Shown piece by piece: positions 24,805 to 37,251 of a stretch of DNA of 64,000 nt. The stretch spans positions 26,839,501-26,903,500 of the forward strand of contig JABWDB010000001.1 of assembly GCA_019614645.1 (NCBI GenBank), in the 5' to 3' direction. A program made the position numbers and the translations under genes. This DNA is from Stratiolaelaps scimitus (taxonomy: Eukaryota > Arthropoda > Arachnida > Mesostigmata > Laelapidae). The notes below the pieces were generated by a model. The model had not been told where the DNA came from and ran no database searches. It saw only the letters and a list, made by a program, of their open reading frames with translations. Positions within the stretch are counted from its first letter, which is position 1. Each line of letters starts with the position of its first letter.

Positions 24805-24965
24805 GACTGGTGGCGTGGTGCATTCGTGTGCAACGAGAGCAGACACATAGGTGCGCGAATTTGATCCGCTCCGTTTGGACATTTGCATTTAAAAGGGTCC
24901 GTCTTACGAAGCAATGCAAAAAAAATTCGTATACGTTAAATGTTTAAGTCTGAGAGTCTGTCCGA
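24805..24965 (+). mobile_element. Diverged SINE family A copy
   Basis: The head GGTGGCGTGGTGCATTCGTG and the block GGGTCCGTCTTACGAAGCAA match the family. The B-box is mutated (GAATTTGATCC) and the 3' end is worn. It lies in opposite orientation to its two neighbours. Confidence 0.5.
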
Positions 24966-24979
24966 AAAGAAAAAAAAAG

Positions 24980-26180
24980 ATAGCCAGCCAGTCACGTGAG
25001 ATGTCATTCATCGAGTGCACACACATCGCGCTTCGCACGTTTACATACTGATAATTATTCATCCACATCGGACCAATACGTCTATCACACACGTGCGTTA
25101 AGAGTTTGCTTAATATAATGACTCTTCCGCTGTGTAGGGAGAAATTATCTGATAGGTTTACGGGAACGGTGCCTTCCCGTGCGCCAGGTGCAGGCTTCGC
25201 GGCTCGGCAGCAGCAGCCATAACAACCAGCGTTATGATTAGATTCAATTCAGAGTCACTGCACAGTACGTGCATTCGTATAGCTCTCCCGAGGATGATGA
25301 GATCATCATCACTTTATTCCCTAGGGGCACATACAAATCGAAACTATAATCGAGAGTGAGATAGGATCATTGGAGTCACTTGCATTCAACTGATTTGACT
25401 GGCTGACTAGATCGGACGAGATTTGTGCTGGGGGGGACGGGACGGTAGTGCTACACTCAATAGCACTGAATGAGACACAAAACGCATGTGGAACTGTCTC
25501 ACTCTGTCTCTATACGTCGACCAACTCGGATGCATTGTACGGGAGTGCAGGAGATTGGATGGATTAGATGATAGCAACAAGATCGCCATTCGTCTGTTCC
25601 CTATCTGCTTCTGTCGCGTCTCGCGAACCCTCACTTACTCACTCAGTGGCGTTATCACTCCTATCGTTACACGTGGAGAGTATTAACACGATGTTCATTA
25701 GCTCATTTATCGTTGTCCGCGCCGGCCGCATCATCATGCGATTTGCCTCATTTGTTTGCCGTTGCTGCTGCTGCTGTTTTCGCTTGCTGCTCTGCTTTGT
25801 ACTTCCGTTTCCGCTAATGTACGTGTAAATATCGCCCCTTTATGTTCATACCTGTTATATGATATATATATATATATAATACCCCCCCCCCCCCCGTTCT
25901 AATACAGGTGTTTGCCAAATTAGCGCATTTGTGTATACATGCACGCTATATAAACAAACAGACAGAACTGATTACACACCAAGTTGGGGTGTGCATCACA
26001 TTGCCACATCGTTGCCAAGATGGGCGCACGTGATGTTCCCCATGAAGTGCTCCCAATGTAGTGGCTGCAAGTACATGCTACGTGTGTGTGTGTTGATTCT
26101 AGTCTCCACGCGCTCGAGTAATGACACCTTCTGATTATTCGTTGTTAGTTAGTTGTTGGCCTGCATACCGCCTAAAACCA
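24980..26180. other. Region without recognisable gene
   Basis: Contains (TA)n at 25861-25879 followed by a C14 tract at 25882-25895 and a short (CTG)n near 25760. No domain-bearing frame. Confidence 0.5.
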
Positions 26181-26183
26181 CCC

Positions 26184-26250
26184 ATATATTATTCTTTACA
26201 TATATATATATGTATTATTCTTTTTATATATATATATATATGTATTATTC

Positions 26251-26289
<39 letters not shown>

Positions 26290-26311
26290 TATTCTTTATA
26301 TATATATATAG
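26184..26311. repeat. Composite AT minisatellite
   Basis: Four TATTATTCTTT motifs (near 26187, 26213, 26243 and 26287) are separated by (TA)n blocks of differing length, forming a tandem repeat of about 25-45 bp units. Confidence 0.8.
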
Positions 26312-26399
26312 TCGCATCGAGAATCAGTTCATCGATAGACTCCTGTTCTTCTTCCTATGAGCAAAGATACACGCACCTTGTCCTGTTGACGGACTGAGA

Positions 26400-28220
26400 T
26401 ACATTGGGTTGCGCCGAGTTGACGGGTGAAATGGTGGTCGCGGCCGATGAACTGCCTCTCAGCAGCAGAAGCCGCGGTGGTATTGCAGCGGCAGCGGCGG
26501 CAGCAACAGTGGCGGCTGTGATGAAAAGCGACAACCAGACAACGATGACAACGATTTCAGCGTTGACGACTCCGACGATAGCGGTGACGACGACGACGAC
26601 GGCGGCGGCGAGGATGACCCTAGAGCCGCTCGCGATCTTGTTGCTCCGTTCACCGCTGCCGCCTTCCAACTGCCGCCTCCGACAGCAAGAACCGCCGGCA
26701 ATAATCCCGACCCGAGCTGCTGCACAACCGCTGCAACGACTACCGCCGCCGTTGCCACTTCTGCTTGCACGACTTTGTGTGGCTGTACTCCTGATATGAC
26801 TCGTAATAGCTGTTGTAGTCGCGGTAGGGGTCGAAATCGCGGCGCTAATGCCAGTTGTGCTCGAAGTAGTCGCTGCAACAGTAGTGCTTGTACTGACCCT
26901 AGAGGTGGCAGCAGTGATTCCAATTGTTGTTGTTGTTGCTGTTGTAGCAATCGCAGTAATAGAAGCAGTAGTAATAGTAGACGATGATCTCCTCCTGCTC
27001 TCGTGGCCAAGAAGTCCATCGCAGCTAAGAGAGCATCCAGCACTCACATACACATCACGTCACGACTGCATACATTCGATTGTGTGATTGGTCGGCTTCT
27101 GTTGTTGCTGCTGCTGCTACTGATCCCGGTACGAGATGGATTCACTCACTCTCGGCTCAGGTGTTCCCTACTAGTTTCGACTCGACAGGCACACTGAGAC
27201 TCGTACACAAACAGTCGTCGGATTTGATGCACCACTGGCTGGCTTGTTGCCTAGACCCTTCGGTGGATTGATGTCTGGCTTTTCGCCTGCCATTCTCATA
27301 CTACTTTCGTTCTTCGTCTGTTATTTGTTTGTGCCTGCTGCACAGCGTTGCGTTGCCCGGCCACCCACCACAACTAGCCGCTGCCCCCGAAACAGCAGCA
27401 GCAGCAGTAGCAGTAGCAGCAGCACGACGTACAGAACAAAACAGACTTTCCTGCTTGCCCTCAATCTCTATTGCTTATGGTCGCCCGCCTCTATCTGTCT
27501 CTCTGTGTGTCTCCCTTTCCGGCCAGCAACAACAGAGTACACAGATCACAGTTGTTAATTGTTTGCACAATTGCAACTACAGACGCACACCACAGACGGA
27601 CCACAGCAGCAGCAGTAATAATAGTAGTAGTGGCGGCAGCAGCTGCTGCTGGTGCCCGCTGCCGTAGCAGAATCGTCCGGTTGTTGTTGTTGTTGTCGGA
27701 TCGTCTCGAGCATCGACAGTAACATGGACACCGTCAGCGAGCAGCCAGACAAGCAGGCGACGAGCAGATCAGCTCAGCAGTGAGTGGTGGTGGTAGAAAC
27801 ACCAGCAGTAGCAGGAATAGTGTAGTAGTGGTCGTCGTCGTAGGGATGGTCGTCGTCGTCGTCGTCGCAGTAATAATACGTATCAGAATACTAGTAATAA
27901 CAATAATTGACGCACAACACCGACACTGCACCGAGCAATCGCCATCGTCACGATCCGTCGACAGCTACAACAAGTGCTACCACCATTGATCGATCCATCG
28001 GCCGATCGAACCCAAAGAACGAGAGAACTAATAAACGAAACCAACCAGCAGCCACTACCAGCACAGTGTGACTGCTGCCGCTGCTGCTGTGATAAATAAA
28101 AAACACACCGTCGTCAAAACGACTCAGCAGCGACGGATGGACGTTCGGGACAGTCGAAACCGCGGGGCTCCGGCTAGAACGGCGGAGCACCGGGAGCTGA
28201 TGGCGGGTTGAGCGCGGGCC
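26400..28220. other. GC-rich triplet-repeat island; no recognised exon
   Basis: Dense imperfect GCN/GTN/GAC triplets, for example near 26480-26520, 26580-26612, 27395-27425, 27604-27650 and 27785-27880. They make every frame look open, including a 232-codon Ser/Thr-rich frame on the minus strand (26355-27053). The absence of codon-level structure and the equally open opposite strand argue against a protein. It may be a promoter or untranslated-exon region. Confidence 0.35.
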
Positions 28221-28830
28221 CGCGCTAGGCTCGCCTGTGCGCTACGCTGGTCACAGGTCGCAGAAATGAGGGTATAGGTCGGGTCCTAGACATGCCGGGA
28301 ACTGCGTGATCTGTGTCCTGTATGTGAGGGTTGATGCGGCTGTGGAGGTGGAGCTTGCTTGTACTGTAGGTATCACTGTGTCGGTAAAATGCCTCTACCA
28401 CAGCTAGTGCGTGCGTGTGGTGTGTAGATTATCATTGCTGTATGTACAATACGGATATTACTAATGTCCTATGTAATTTACAAGCTTGTTCATTTACAGC
28501 AGAGCGATCAGCATGTGAGATAGGTACAGGGATAACGTAAAGTGCAGTAATGTGCTATTTGAATTTGTTAAGAACAGAGCATACATGGTGCAGGTGGTTC
28601 AAGGACGAATGACAGTCTTACAAATGAATGCGGCGGTATCTGAGTTTAGATTTTGTTGATTGGCTGACCGCGTTTCCGATGAGACGCTTTATCAGCCAGC
28701 TGTGTGATACCTCTCGTCATTGTTGGAATTCATCGTTTTGGATATCGACTTATTGTCGTACGATATCTCAATAGGATGACTAGAGTATCGTAGCTTCGAC
28801 ACTGGTCCATACCTCCCGGAATTTTCCCGC

Positions 28831-28902
28831 GCCCGAGATCGTCTGCTGCGCGCTTTATTGTGCCCGCTAGATCTAGCGGGATGGCACCTGACTGTCTCGG
28901 GC
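28831..28902. repeat. Nested inverted repeat (potential cruciform)
   Basis: A perfect 18-bp palindrome, CCCGCTAGATCTAGCGGG (28863-28880), sits between 8-bp arms GCCCGAGA (28831-28838) and TCTCGGGC (28895-28902). A GTGCC/GGCAC pair lies between the two levels. It is GC-rich and not part of a simple repeat. Confidence 0.7.
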
Positions 28903-31340
28903 CACCAAAGTAGGCGATCCTATTCGCAAACCGCGAACGATCCACTGACGGCTCGTCGTTCATTGTATTACAACTTCTGCGAAATGTGTTATTATACTGT
29001 CGGTCTGCTGCCTGCTCGTATCGTATGCGTGGCCGCTGACGATTCTATGCCGCTATGCAAACGTCGTATAACCGCGTTCACGACCGCGTTTGTCACGGGA
29101 ACGGTGAGCCGGCCAGCGTACGTCATGCGCCAGGGGGCGCTTTCCACCCACGTTCGTATCCGCCGCTGACGGGAGAGGATGCGGAGAGGACCTACAGGGT
29201 AATCTCGGCAATCTTTCGTACTCTCCACCACCCAGCCGTCGGACGGACGCCCGACCTATCTATGTTTCTGCTGTTGACGCCGTCCAGATTGTCTGTCCAT
29301 TGTCGTCCAATGGCGAAATCCACTTGCGTATGAGACAATTCCTGTGTGCTAGTGCGCGCGACGTCCAAGTTCGCCCTAGCAACACTGTCGGAGCAGGCGA
29401 CTACCTTGAGAGATTCGTAGGCGGCTCCCGGCCACCGTCCACTATATGGCCTCATCGATAGGAATCGATGCAAACGCTGACGTGTCTGAGACATCGATCC
29501 GAGTCTCAGCCTGCTAGTAGCACTAATATTTTGTTATTTACCAAGTATTTACCAAGACTAAAATGCGATTGCGTCGCAGCTTCGCTCACCATCAAACTGT
29601 GTAGAGGAAAATAGACAAATATTAATGTGAAATCGCCTCGATTTAGCAGAAAGAGAAAAAAATAATTGATGATGATTATTTAGCCAGAAAATATGTCCCA
29701 TCATCTAAATCTTACTATGATACTATGCTGCATATTCGCGGAGGCCAGTTTTTTTTTTCGTTTCGCAGGCCACTGCCATACGTATTTCAAATGACACTAT
29801 GATACCTTGGTGACCTAACTCGTAGCCCCCGACGATTGGCCACGATGAGTTCAATATGCGCGGCCCATGATAAGCGTAATCATTGAAATGTGTTGGTGTC
29901 GTTAGGATGGCTGCTCGTCAATAGATACACGACAATTGACACTTGAAGGAGCGGCTGACATCCGTATGTACCTGGAAGTTGTTTTTAGGCAGGACGAAGC
30001 CCAATGGAACAAAGCTTTTTGGTTGTTCTATGCTTAGGTATGATTACGGAAGCTTGAGCATGTCTATCACATCAGGACCATTGCTTGCTCAAATAGATTC
30101 TCAGAAGACAGAAATAGGAATAAAGGCTCAAAACGAACATCAATTCCTGTTGAATAGCTGGGGTATTGATCATTATCATGGCTCTTTTAGAGTGTTAGCT
30201 CATTAACTTATCCTCAGCTAAACTGCAGCAAATATCTATTTCCTCAAATCGAATCAAGGTGAAACGGTAAGATTTAGTGCAGAAATGTGTCCTCTATCGT
30301 CATTATCATTCGAAGCTATTACAGTGTGTTCGATGCAAAGGCTACGCATCGTTATCGGAGACGAACCAAGGTTTGAAGTATCTCAAAAGTAATCTTTAGT
30401 GTATTTGTTTTCACTGTTCTGTCTATAGATATGTGCATCTGTAGTGAATAGCTACTAACAAAGACGTATAAACTAGTATATATATATATATATTTATGAA
30501 GTAATATGTGTGTTTCAACATTATATAGAACGAGGTTTTCACGAAGTAGTCAGTTGAACGAGTACGAATACCTTAACAACTTGAATGTTGTATTAGTTCT
30601 CATCTACCATCTTACCAGTTTTGCTAAGGACAGCTCTAGACGTAGTCTGTGAAGACATTTCATGGTCGGTCTAATCTATTTTACATACCTACTCATCAGC
30701 CCGGAAATTGCAAGAAGACAAACACCATCATGGGACAAATGATCATCCTGGTAGAGTTTGTGTGGCGCTTTTTCCTTGACAGCAGTACTGAGAATGAGCA
30801 TGCTGAATATCGAAAATATTTGAAAACTTGAGCCTGGATTCGTTTGAACAGTGGACACGCCAATATATTTTCAATTGTCCGCAAGAAAGGAAACGTCTAG
30901 AATATATTTGTTTTGAAATCCATCTATTGCAAGCGTGCCCTTAGATGAGTTCAGCTAAATCAGTAGCGTGTGTACATACAACTAACCCGTCCATACAGAA
31001 CTTACCGCGACAAGTTTCTAACAACACTTTGCCTTAAGACATCCTTAGGTACACGAACGACTAATTGCAGTATGCCACACAGGATACTCAGGCGAGCCTC
31101 GGATAAACAACATTAATCTCAATTCAGGACAATCTGCCAGAATTTCAACTAACGAAGGATCAAGTTAGTCATGGACCACGTATCCAAATCACGCGATCCT
31201 TGGCTCTGTGGCTGTCACTAGCAAGGCCGCTAAGATCCGCTTGAGTATGGGATATTCGCATACTTTTTCTACTCAGCTATAATACTTGAAGTAGCCACCG
31301 CATGGTCGATTACTTTTGGTCACTGTTGAACGCCTCAGCG
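28903..31340. other. Region without recognisable features
   Basis: Contains a (TA)n at 30476-30493. Several open frames near 28.9-29.5 kb overlap on both strands and show no motif; none of the frames from 29.5 to 31.3 kb is convincing. Confidence 0.5.
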
Positions 31341-34040
31341 GGTTGTTAAAAATCGACTGCTGATGCTGCCGCCACCGCCGTTGCCATTGCAAAAAAAAGG
31401 GTCTCTGCGTTCATTTCTCTCTTCCCAGCCTCCGCTGTTGTCGTTGTTGGCAGCGTCAGCTCCCCGTCCCCTCGTCTTTCGCCTGTCTTTGGCGTTGGCC
31501 TGAGCGATATGTTCGTTTTTGCCCCCGTTGTTTCTTGTGTTGTCATGCCACTTCCATCCTGTGTTGCAGGCGCTACTCCTGAGTCTACTGAGGCTCCTGA
31601 TGCTGCTACTTCACGTTACCTCGTTCCCGCAGCAGGAGCGGCGGCGGCGGCGGCGTCGACAGCAGAAGCAGCATCAGCCTTCGTCGTGGTTCTCCTGTCA
31701 CAAGCTTGAGCGTGTGACACTCCATCCTGCTTGAAGAAGAGCCGCGTTGTCGTTCTCGTTGTCGTTGTCGTCGTCGCCGCCGCCAGCTCTACAGCACACG
31801 ACTTCGTTGAAGCCGTTGTTGTTCGCTCGCCGCGTCGTCGTTCGGGTGGCGAACGAAGTCAGTGGTGACGGTGGTGTTCGCGTTGGCGTTAGCGGACACG
31901 GACGACTCAGCCAGGCCATCCGCTTGCTGCGCGCTTGCCGTCCTTGACGAGAAGGAGGAGGCCCTTGAAGAAGGCACTCTTCGCAGTACTCCCTCGTCGC
32001 GTGATGGATGGCCCTTGCGATCATCTGTTTGATGTGAGAACAGTGCCATGCTGCCTTGCTGTCGCCCCTCACGTTAGGCCAAAAGGCGGCCGTGGTGACA
32101 GACAGCCCAGCAGCGTCGCTTCCGCAACCGAAGCAACCGAGCAAGCGCTATTGCAGCCAACGACGACAAGCGGCGGCAATAGTAGTTGCAGCAGGCAGCT
32201 GTGGCAACTGAACGCCGATGCCCCCAACCAGAAACAATGGAACGTCATCTCCCCTGTTTCATGTGACCATGCAACCGGCATCAGTCCCCGGACACATGAT
32301 CACATTCATTGTAGAGCAGCATTAGGTGGTAGCGGGACGCCGGTTCGGCGATGATGGTACTTCAAAGTCCAAACCCTCGGAGCTCAAAGCCCGCCCTTCA
32401 GCTCACTTGCATTGTACCTTTGCCTCAATTGCAGTCCTGCCTCGTACCGTGTGCACAGCAGCTTGTATTGGTCTTGAGGGTGGGCTGCTACCCTGCTTTT
32501 CGCCGTTTCGGTGATCGCTGCACCGAGCAAGCGACACAACGTCCGTACCGCAGCGTTTGCTGGTCCTTCAACGGCGCGTCCTGCCTAGCGTACCTCCCCC
32601 CCCCTCCCTTCGTTCAGCCTTCGGGTAGAGTTGTATCGCCACCCTGTCGCTGGTTGGCTCCTTGAGCAAGTGTGTACGCTCAGAGAGCCGCTCGTCGGTT
32701 TAGGCAGGACGAAGCTCAATAGGATTGAAAAAGTAGGGGAACTACGGGTGTGATGTGGGATGCGCAAGGTGCGTAATGTGAAGGAGGACATTATGGCGCG
32801 GCGGCGGCAGACGAGGGGCCGAATGACGCGTCGACAACAGAGGGCGGTGGAGTTCGGTGGGGAACGATTGGAACGGCACCCATAAGACGGCGAACGGACT
32901 GTGTAGAGGTGGTGCTATGCCTCTGTGGGAGCAGGCGGCGAGTGGACAGGTTTTTATTCGTTCAACATTTGTTTGTTGCAGGCGAGTTGGACATCCAGTT
33001 GGATGGCCTCCCCTCGGCCAGCGGTCGCGATGGTCGACAGCGACGGCGAGGCAGGCAACAGAACAGTAGCCGCCGTAGCAGCGCGGTGACGATGGTTCAC
33101 TTGTCGGTAGCTGGAGGAAGACAAGTCGAGACTGGATGGCGTTCGTCTCTATGTTCGCTCGTTCGGCAGACCAACGGCCCGGGAGCCGGGACCGTCGGGG
33201 AGCTTCGGTAGTAGGGACAGCCGTCCGGGCTTCTGGGGACAACTGACGGCGCCACCGTGGGCGCGCCGTATCGTATCAGCCAGCCAGTAGTACAACGGCT
33301 GGGGAGAGCAGCCACCGGAGGTGGAGAGCGGTGTTCCTGCCGTGTCCGGGCAGTAGCAGCAGCAGCAGCAGCTCTAGGGGTGTAGCCGGTCGGGAAGGGA
33401 GGAAATGGGCGTCGTCTTCATGTGCATGGGGTTGGCGGTATTGCTTGCAGGCAGGCAGGCGGCCATGCAGGGGCGCCGCTGTGTCGCCTCCTCCTTCTCC
33501 GCTGTCACTGCAGCCGCCGCTAACAGCACCGCCGCCGCCACGGCCTCCACCGACCGACGCGGCTGCTCCACGATTACCCTCATAGGCGTCGCTGGTCCTT
33601 CGGCCCAACTAAGGGCTGCTGCTCCCTCTACCTCTGCTTTTGGGTCGACGAGCCGCATTTGTCAACTGGCTTGCCAACTATCCAGGCAGGCAACGGCCTG
33701 CAGAGAGAGAGGGAGAGGAGAACAGAGAAGCCTGGTGCACAACGAGCGAACGAACGACCCAACGAGGAGCCACGATGGAACCAACAGCGACCGGCGGCGC
33801 CGGTTTGGATCACACGGCAAGACGAGAGAAGGGGACAAGAATCTGCCGTCGGCAAACCGCTTGCTTACGGTGCTGCGGCCGTCACAGCTGCCGTTGCCGC
33901 TTATATGTACAAAAGTGCCGCAGCGAGTAGCGCAAGCGCAGCGGAAGTTGCGGGAAAATGACGAGACGCGGATTTTAGAGAAGAAGGAAGTGGCGTCTGA
34001 GGCGGACGAACTAGACCTGATTGAAAACGAGCCTCTGTGA
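31341..34040. other. GC-rich triplet-repeat island; no recognised exon
   Basis: CpG-rich, with (GCG)n near 31640, (GTC/GTT)n near 31750-31785, and (AGC)n near 33353-33371. Long frames such as 33405-34040 (+) and 32742-33242 (-) give low-complexity Ala/Ser/Arg/Pro sequence without known domains. A promoter or 5' untranslated exon is possible. Confidence 0.35.
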
Positions 34041-34534
34041 TATCTTAGCGGCGGGAGAGATGACGGACGCTCTGTTCAAGACGGGTAGGAGGCAATCCTT
34101 CGAGGCAATCGCTCGCTCGCTCGACGTTAACATTGTCTCAATTAGGGTTATGGTATAGCGGTGGATAGAGCAAGGCGCTTCTGGTACGTGATTCGGAGTG
34201 ACTTCAGTTGGTTTTTTGAATCTTACTATATACCTGTATAGAGGCCGATCCTCATCTTCAAAACTCGCATAGACGGTTCCTATGTGATGAAATATGCTTA
34301 ACCACCCTATAAGACTATAGATTGAAACAATGAAGGACAGATAAAAGTCATGTTGGACAATGTACCTTATCCGCTTCTATTCAACCTTAAAACGTTTCGA
34401 ATATGTTGAATTGGATTCGGTCTGTTGAACAAGAATCTCAGCATAAATGGCACAGTGCCCTAACACAGCCAGCTAATAATAACCGCTGACTCTTGGATAC
34501 TGCATAGATATGTCGATACAGCTGCGTCTCTGCG

Positions 34535-34616
34535 TAGTAAGGTAAGGTAAAGGTAAAGCTTTATTGATTTATTAAAGGAACTGCATAGAATGCTTAAGTT
34601 CTCTTATATGTCATGC
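34535..34616 (-). mobile_element. SINE family C 3' tail
   Basis: On the minus strand it reads GACATATAAGAGAACTTAAGCATT, a GCAGTTCCTTTAATAAATCAATAAAG segment and a (TTTACC)n tail. This matches the 3' half of the copy at 36.5 kb and the tail at 54.8 kb. The tRNA-like head is absent. Confidence 0.6.
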
Positions 34617-34619
34617 AAC

Positions 34620-35825
34620 GGGATTGTATACATATTGTAATATTGTATACAGTACAACGTCAACTTTTCGTTGGTTATTGATTGACGGCGTGTTGTGTAC
34701 GTAATTTGTGCTAGGCTCTTTGTGAAGATCGTTACTATATAACAATACCATTAGGATAATAGTCACTTCCTCACACAGGAACCTTGTATTACTCGATAGT
34801 GTTGTCAATTAAGCTCTGCTGCGTTCGAGACGTTCAGCAACTGCAACAGAACGATTTTCTTAATATGAATCACGGATTAGCTATGTAGCTTCAAGTCCCG
34901 TGGTTTCAGACAACTATATTGGTCTGCCAGCGCCTTTCCACCAAACTTATACATTATGGATTCAATCTAACGAGCGGAATCAAACTGGATAATATAGCTA
35001 GAAACAAGGGAAACGGTACCTACGATTGTAGAATACGCTGCACACTACACATACTTTGCACACCACTATTCAAGGTCTTCAACGAAGCCCACCGCGTTTC
35101 GTCAGGTTACTTAAAATGCTTGTGTAGATTCATTCACATAAATGAACGTCCTTTACCCTTGATTGAAACTAGAGACGTGGGTGGCTCCTCAGTAAACTTC
35201 AAAGCACATTTGATTAAACTCCACCCGGAGGGCGGTAAGGGGTAAGAAATAATTGAGTTACTTGACTCGTTTTTGTTCACTACGCTAAACCGTTCTCATT
35301 TTACTTGAGATCTCTGTTCCATGTAAGTATTAAAATATTGTATTATTCTAGGAACCGGGTGAAAATAGGGGCCTCTTGATCGCTTCCGGTTTATGCCAAC
35401 AACTCCTGCGGGCTCATTATTTCCAGTTCTTCAATCACAGACTTCTACTGTCCTCGTATATTGATTCAGTCATGCCACGATCTGGGTGGACACAAATGTC
35501 TGGTGCACAAATCAATCGATTCGTAGGATGGAATCAGGTCAAGATTCGGGGTTGTCATACTCCGCTAGTGCGTTGTGTGCGAAGGTAACCGAAAATACAG
35601 TGATGATCTAAAATGATATTATTATTGCTGCTGCTGCTCAAATTAGCGGTGCCGCCTTCACATATGTATGCCCGTTGGAGAAGACCCAGATAAGTTCTGT
35701 ATTAATGGCGCCCCGGATAAGGCCAAAATGTAGAAAAATAGGCTGTCATTTTCAATTCTATTCCAATGCTCCTTTATTAATCAAAATTAGGTGGTACATC
35801 GTCCGTAATACTACACATGTCATCA
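34620..35825. other. AT-rich DNA without recognisable genes
   Basis: Open frames here, for example 34919-35245, lack ATG starts or known domains. Confidence 0.45.
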
Positions 35826-35827
35826 GT

Positions 35828-35985
35828 GGACATGTTGCAATCGGAGGAGAGACACGTATGTGCACGAGTTCGATTCCCACCGTTGCGTATTTGCGTTTAA
35901 AAGGGTTGTCCGTCTTATGAAGCAATGCAGAAAGCAGTACCGTGGACGTTCAAGTTGGCTGTGAATTAGCCCGAAAAATATATTT
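35828..35985 (+). mobile_element. SINE family A copy
   Basis: Contains GCAATCGGAGGAGAGACACG, the B-box-like GAGTTCGATTCCCACC, TTAAAAGGGT, GTCCGTCTTATGAAGCAATG, CCGTGGACGTTCAAG and GGCTGTGAATTAGCCCGAA in the family order. Confidence 0.6.
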
Positions 35986-36202
35986 ATGTAGCGTTGCTCA
36001 ATCGAAAGTCTCCCGGATCAGCCGAGACATCCTCGACACAAACATATTGTTAAATTGCTCGGCACAGATTTAGCACGTACACCACTTGACTCTTATACAT
36101 ATAGAGCAACCGAAGAGCCGACTTTATTAACAATCAAGCATCTGGAAATTGTCTTACAAATCAGTGAGCTGAACGCATCACTCCATAATATCGAGATCAA
36201 AG

Positions 36203-36445
36203 CTAAAGGAAGATGCATTGGGAAACTCCCGCCGGACAATGTTCACAAGAGCTACTATAACGGTTCTTAGGCCTAACACAGAAGGCTCTATCCGTGAGGT
36301 AACTCCTGATCCAGTTAATATTTCTATTATCTGTGTGCAAATTCTGGAGTTCAGAGATCAGTAATGTGGCGCAGACGGGATCAAAAGCTTTCGAGAAATC
36401 GAATTCTACAGAGTCAAAGTCATTGTGGTTACCATTGTGGAACAT
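36203..36445 (-). pseudogene. Non-LTR retrotransposon reverse-transcriptase fragment
   Basis: The frame contains VEFDFSKAFDPV, the reverse-transcriptase motif A region with its catalytic aspartate, followed by INWIRSYLTDRAFCV and GVSQ. This is the order found in CR1/Jockey-type LINEs (DFSKAFD..., WI.SYL..R...V, GVPQG). Both ends are lost, and no YADD motif follows. It is a decayed fragment. Confidence 0.7.
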
Positions 36446-36505
36446 AGCCTAATTGTGAATAGTCTCAACCGGCTGGGTCAGTTATTAAACGGTGTCAATA
36501 TTTGG

Positions 36506-36654
36506 TGGCGTCAGCGCGGTGGCTTGGACGGCTAAGTCTCTGGCTGTCGAAGAGACCGCAGGTTCGAGCCCCGCTGTGTGACATATAAGAGAGCTTAAGC
36601 ATTGAAAAATTGCAGCTCCTTAAATAAACCAATAAACATTTACCATTTACCATT
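36506..36654 (+). mobile_element. SINE family C copy with tRNA-like head
   Basis: The head has a tRNA-like A-box region (GTGGCTTGGACGGCTAAGTC), an anticodon-arm-like stem GTCTCT/AGAGAC and a perfect B-box GGTTCGAGCCC (36561-36571). The body continues GACATATAAGAGAGCTTAAG and ends in AATAAACC and a (TTTACCA)n tail. The tail is shared with 34.5 and 54.8 kb. No closing acceptor stem is seen, so it is not scored as a tRNA gene. Confidence 0.65.
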
Positions 36655-37250
36655 AATTGGATAGGGGCTCGGCGTCGAGGAACTTCGTCGTCTGGTTACG
36701 TCCGGAATGAATGAACGATTTCCATGCGTTATGCCATAGGCGATAACGACTTCCGTTATTCCAATGCACGCCCTTTCGGATCCATTGATGTAGCTAGTCC
36801 CTTAGTGATCTCTCAATATCGATCGATAACGTGAACCGGTCTAGCAAACCACAGCGTTTTTCATAATTCCAAAACATACATGGACGCTAGAAATGATTAT
36901 GCTTAGAAACTGTCCCCATTGCTGAGCTATATGCAAATATACCTTGAAGGATTCTATGAGAATCAAATGCAAAAATAAAGCTGCCTAATACAACAGAAGA
37001 TAGGGGATGTGAAATGCGAATTCGAGTTAGTTGATTGGCAAATATGTTCTGTGTTGGTAAACTCATTATTGTGTTATTTATGCCTTTTCTGTTGGTGTTT
37101 CTCCAGAATATGGTCCGGCAGCTGTTTCCAAGAGCAAGGCCATACCCATACATAGAGATTTTAATGACTATGGAGATGTTTTCTGCGTTGCTGCCACTAT
37201 ACATTTGTTCTCGTGCCGGTGATATAGAGATTGACATTTTAATATAACTG
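36655..37250. other. Spacer between SINE C and the LINE
   Basis: No recognisable domain. Short frames on both strands near 36.9-37.25 kb have hydrophobic stretches but no family resemblance. Confidence 0.4.
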
Positions 37251-37251
37251 T

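Noticed and set aside
26355..27053. 232-codon minus-strand open frame as a gene
   Set aside because: Ser/Thr/Ala-rich triplet-repeat translation; the opposite strand is equally open and no domain or splice pattern is seen.
34130..34200. Possible tRNA-like A-box (TAGCGGTGGATAGAGC)
   Set aside because: No B-box or repeated body follows.
36506..36580. tRNA gene with a perfect B-box
   Set aside because: No acceptor stem closes, the A-box is imperfect, and the body continues into a repeated SINE tail.
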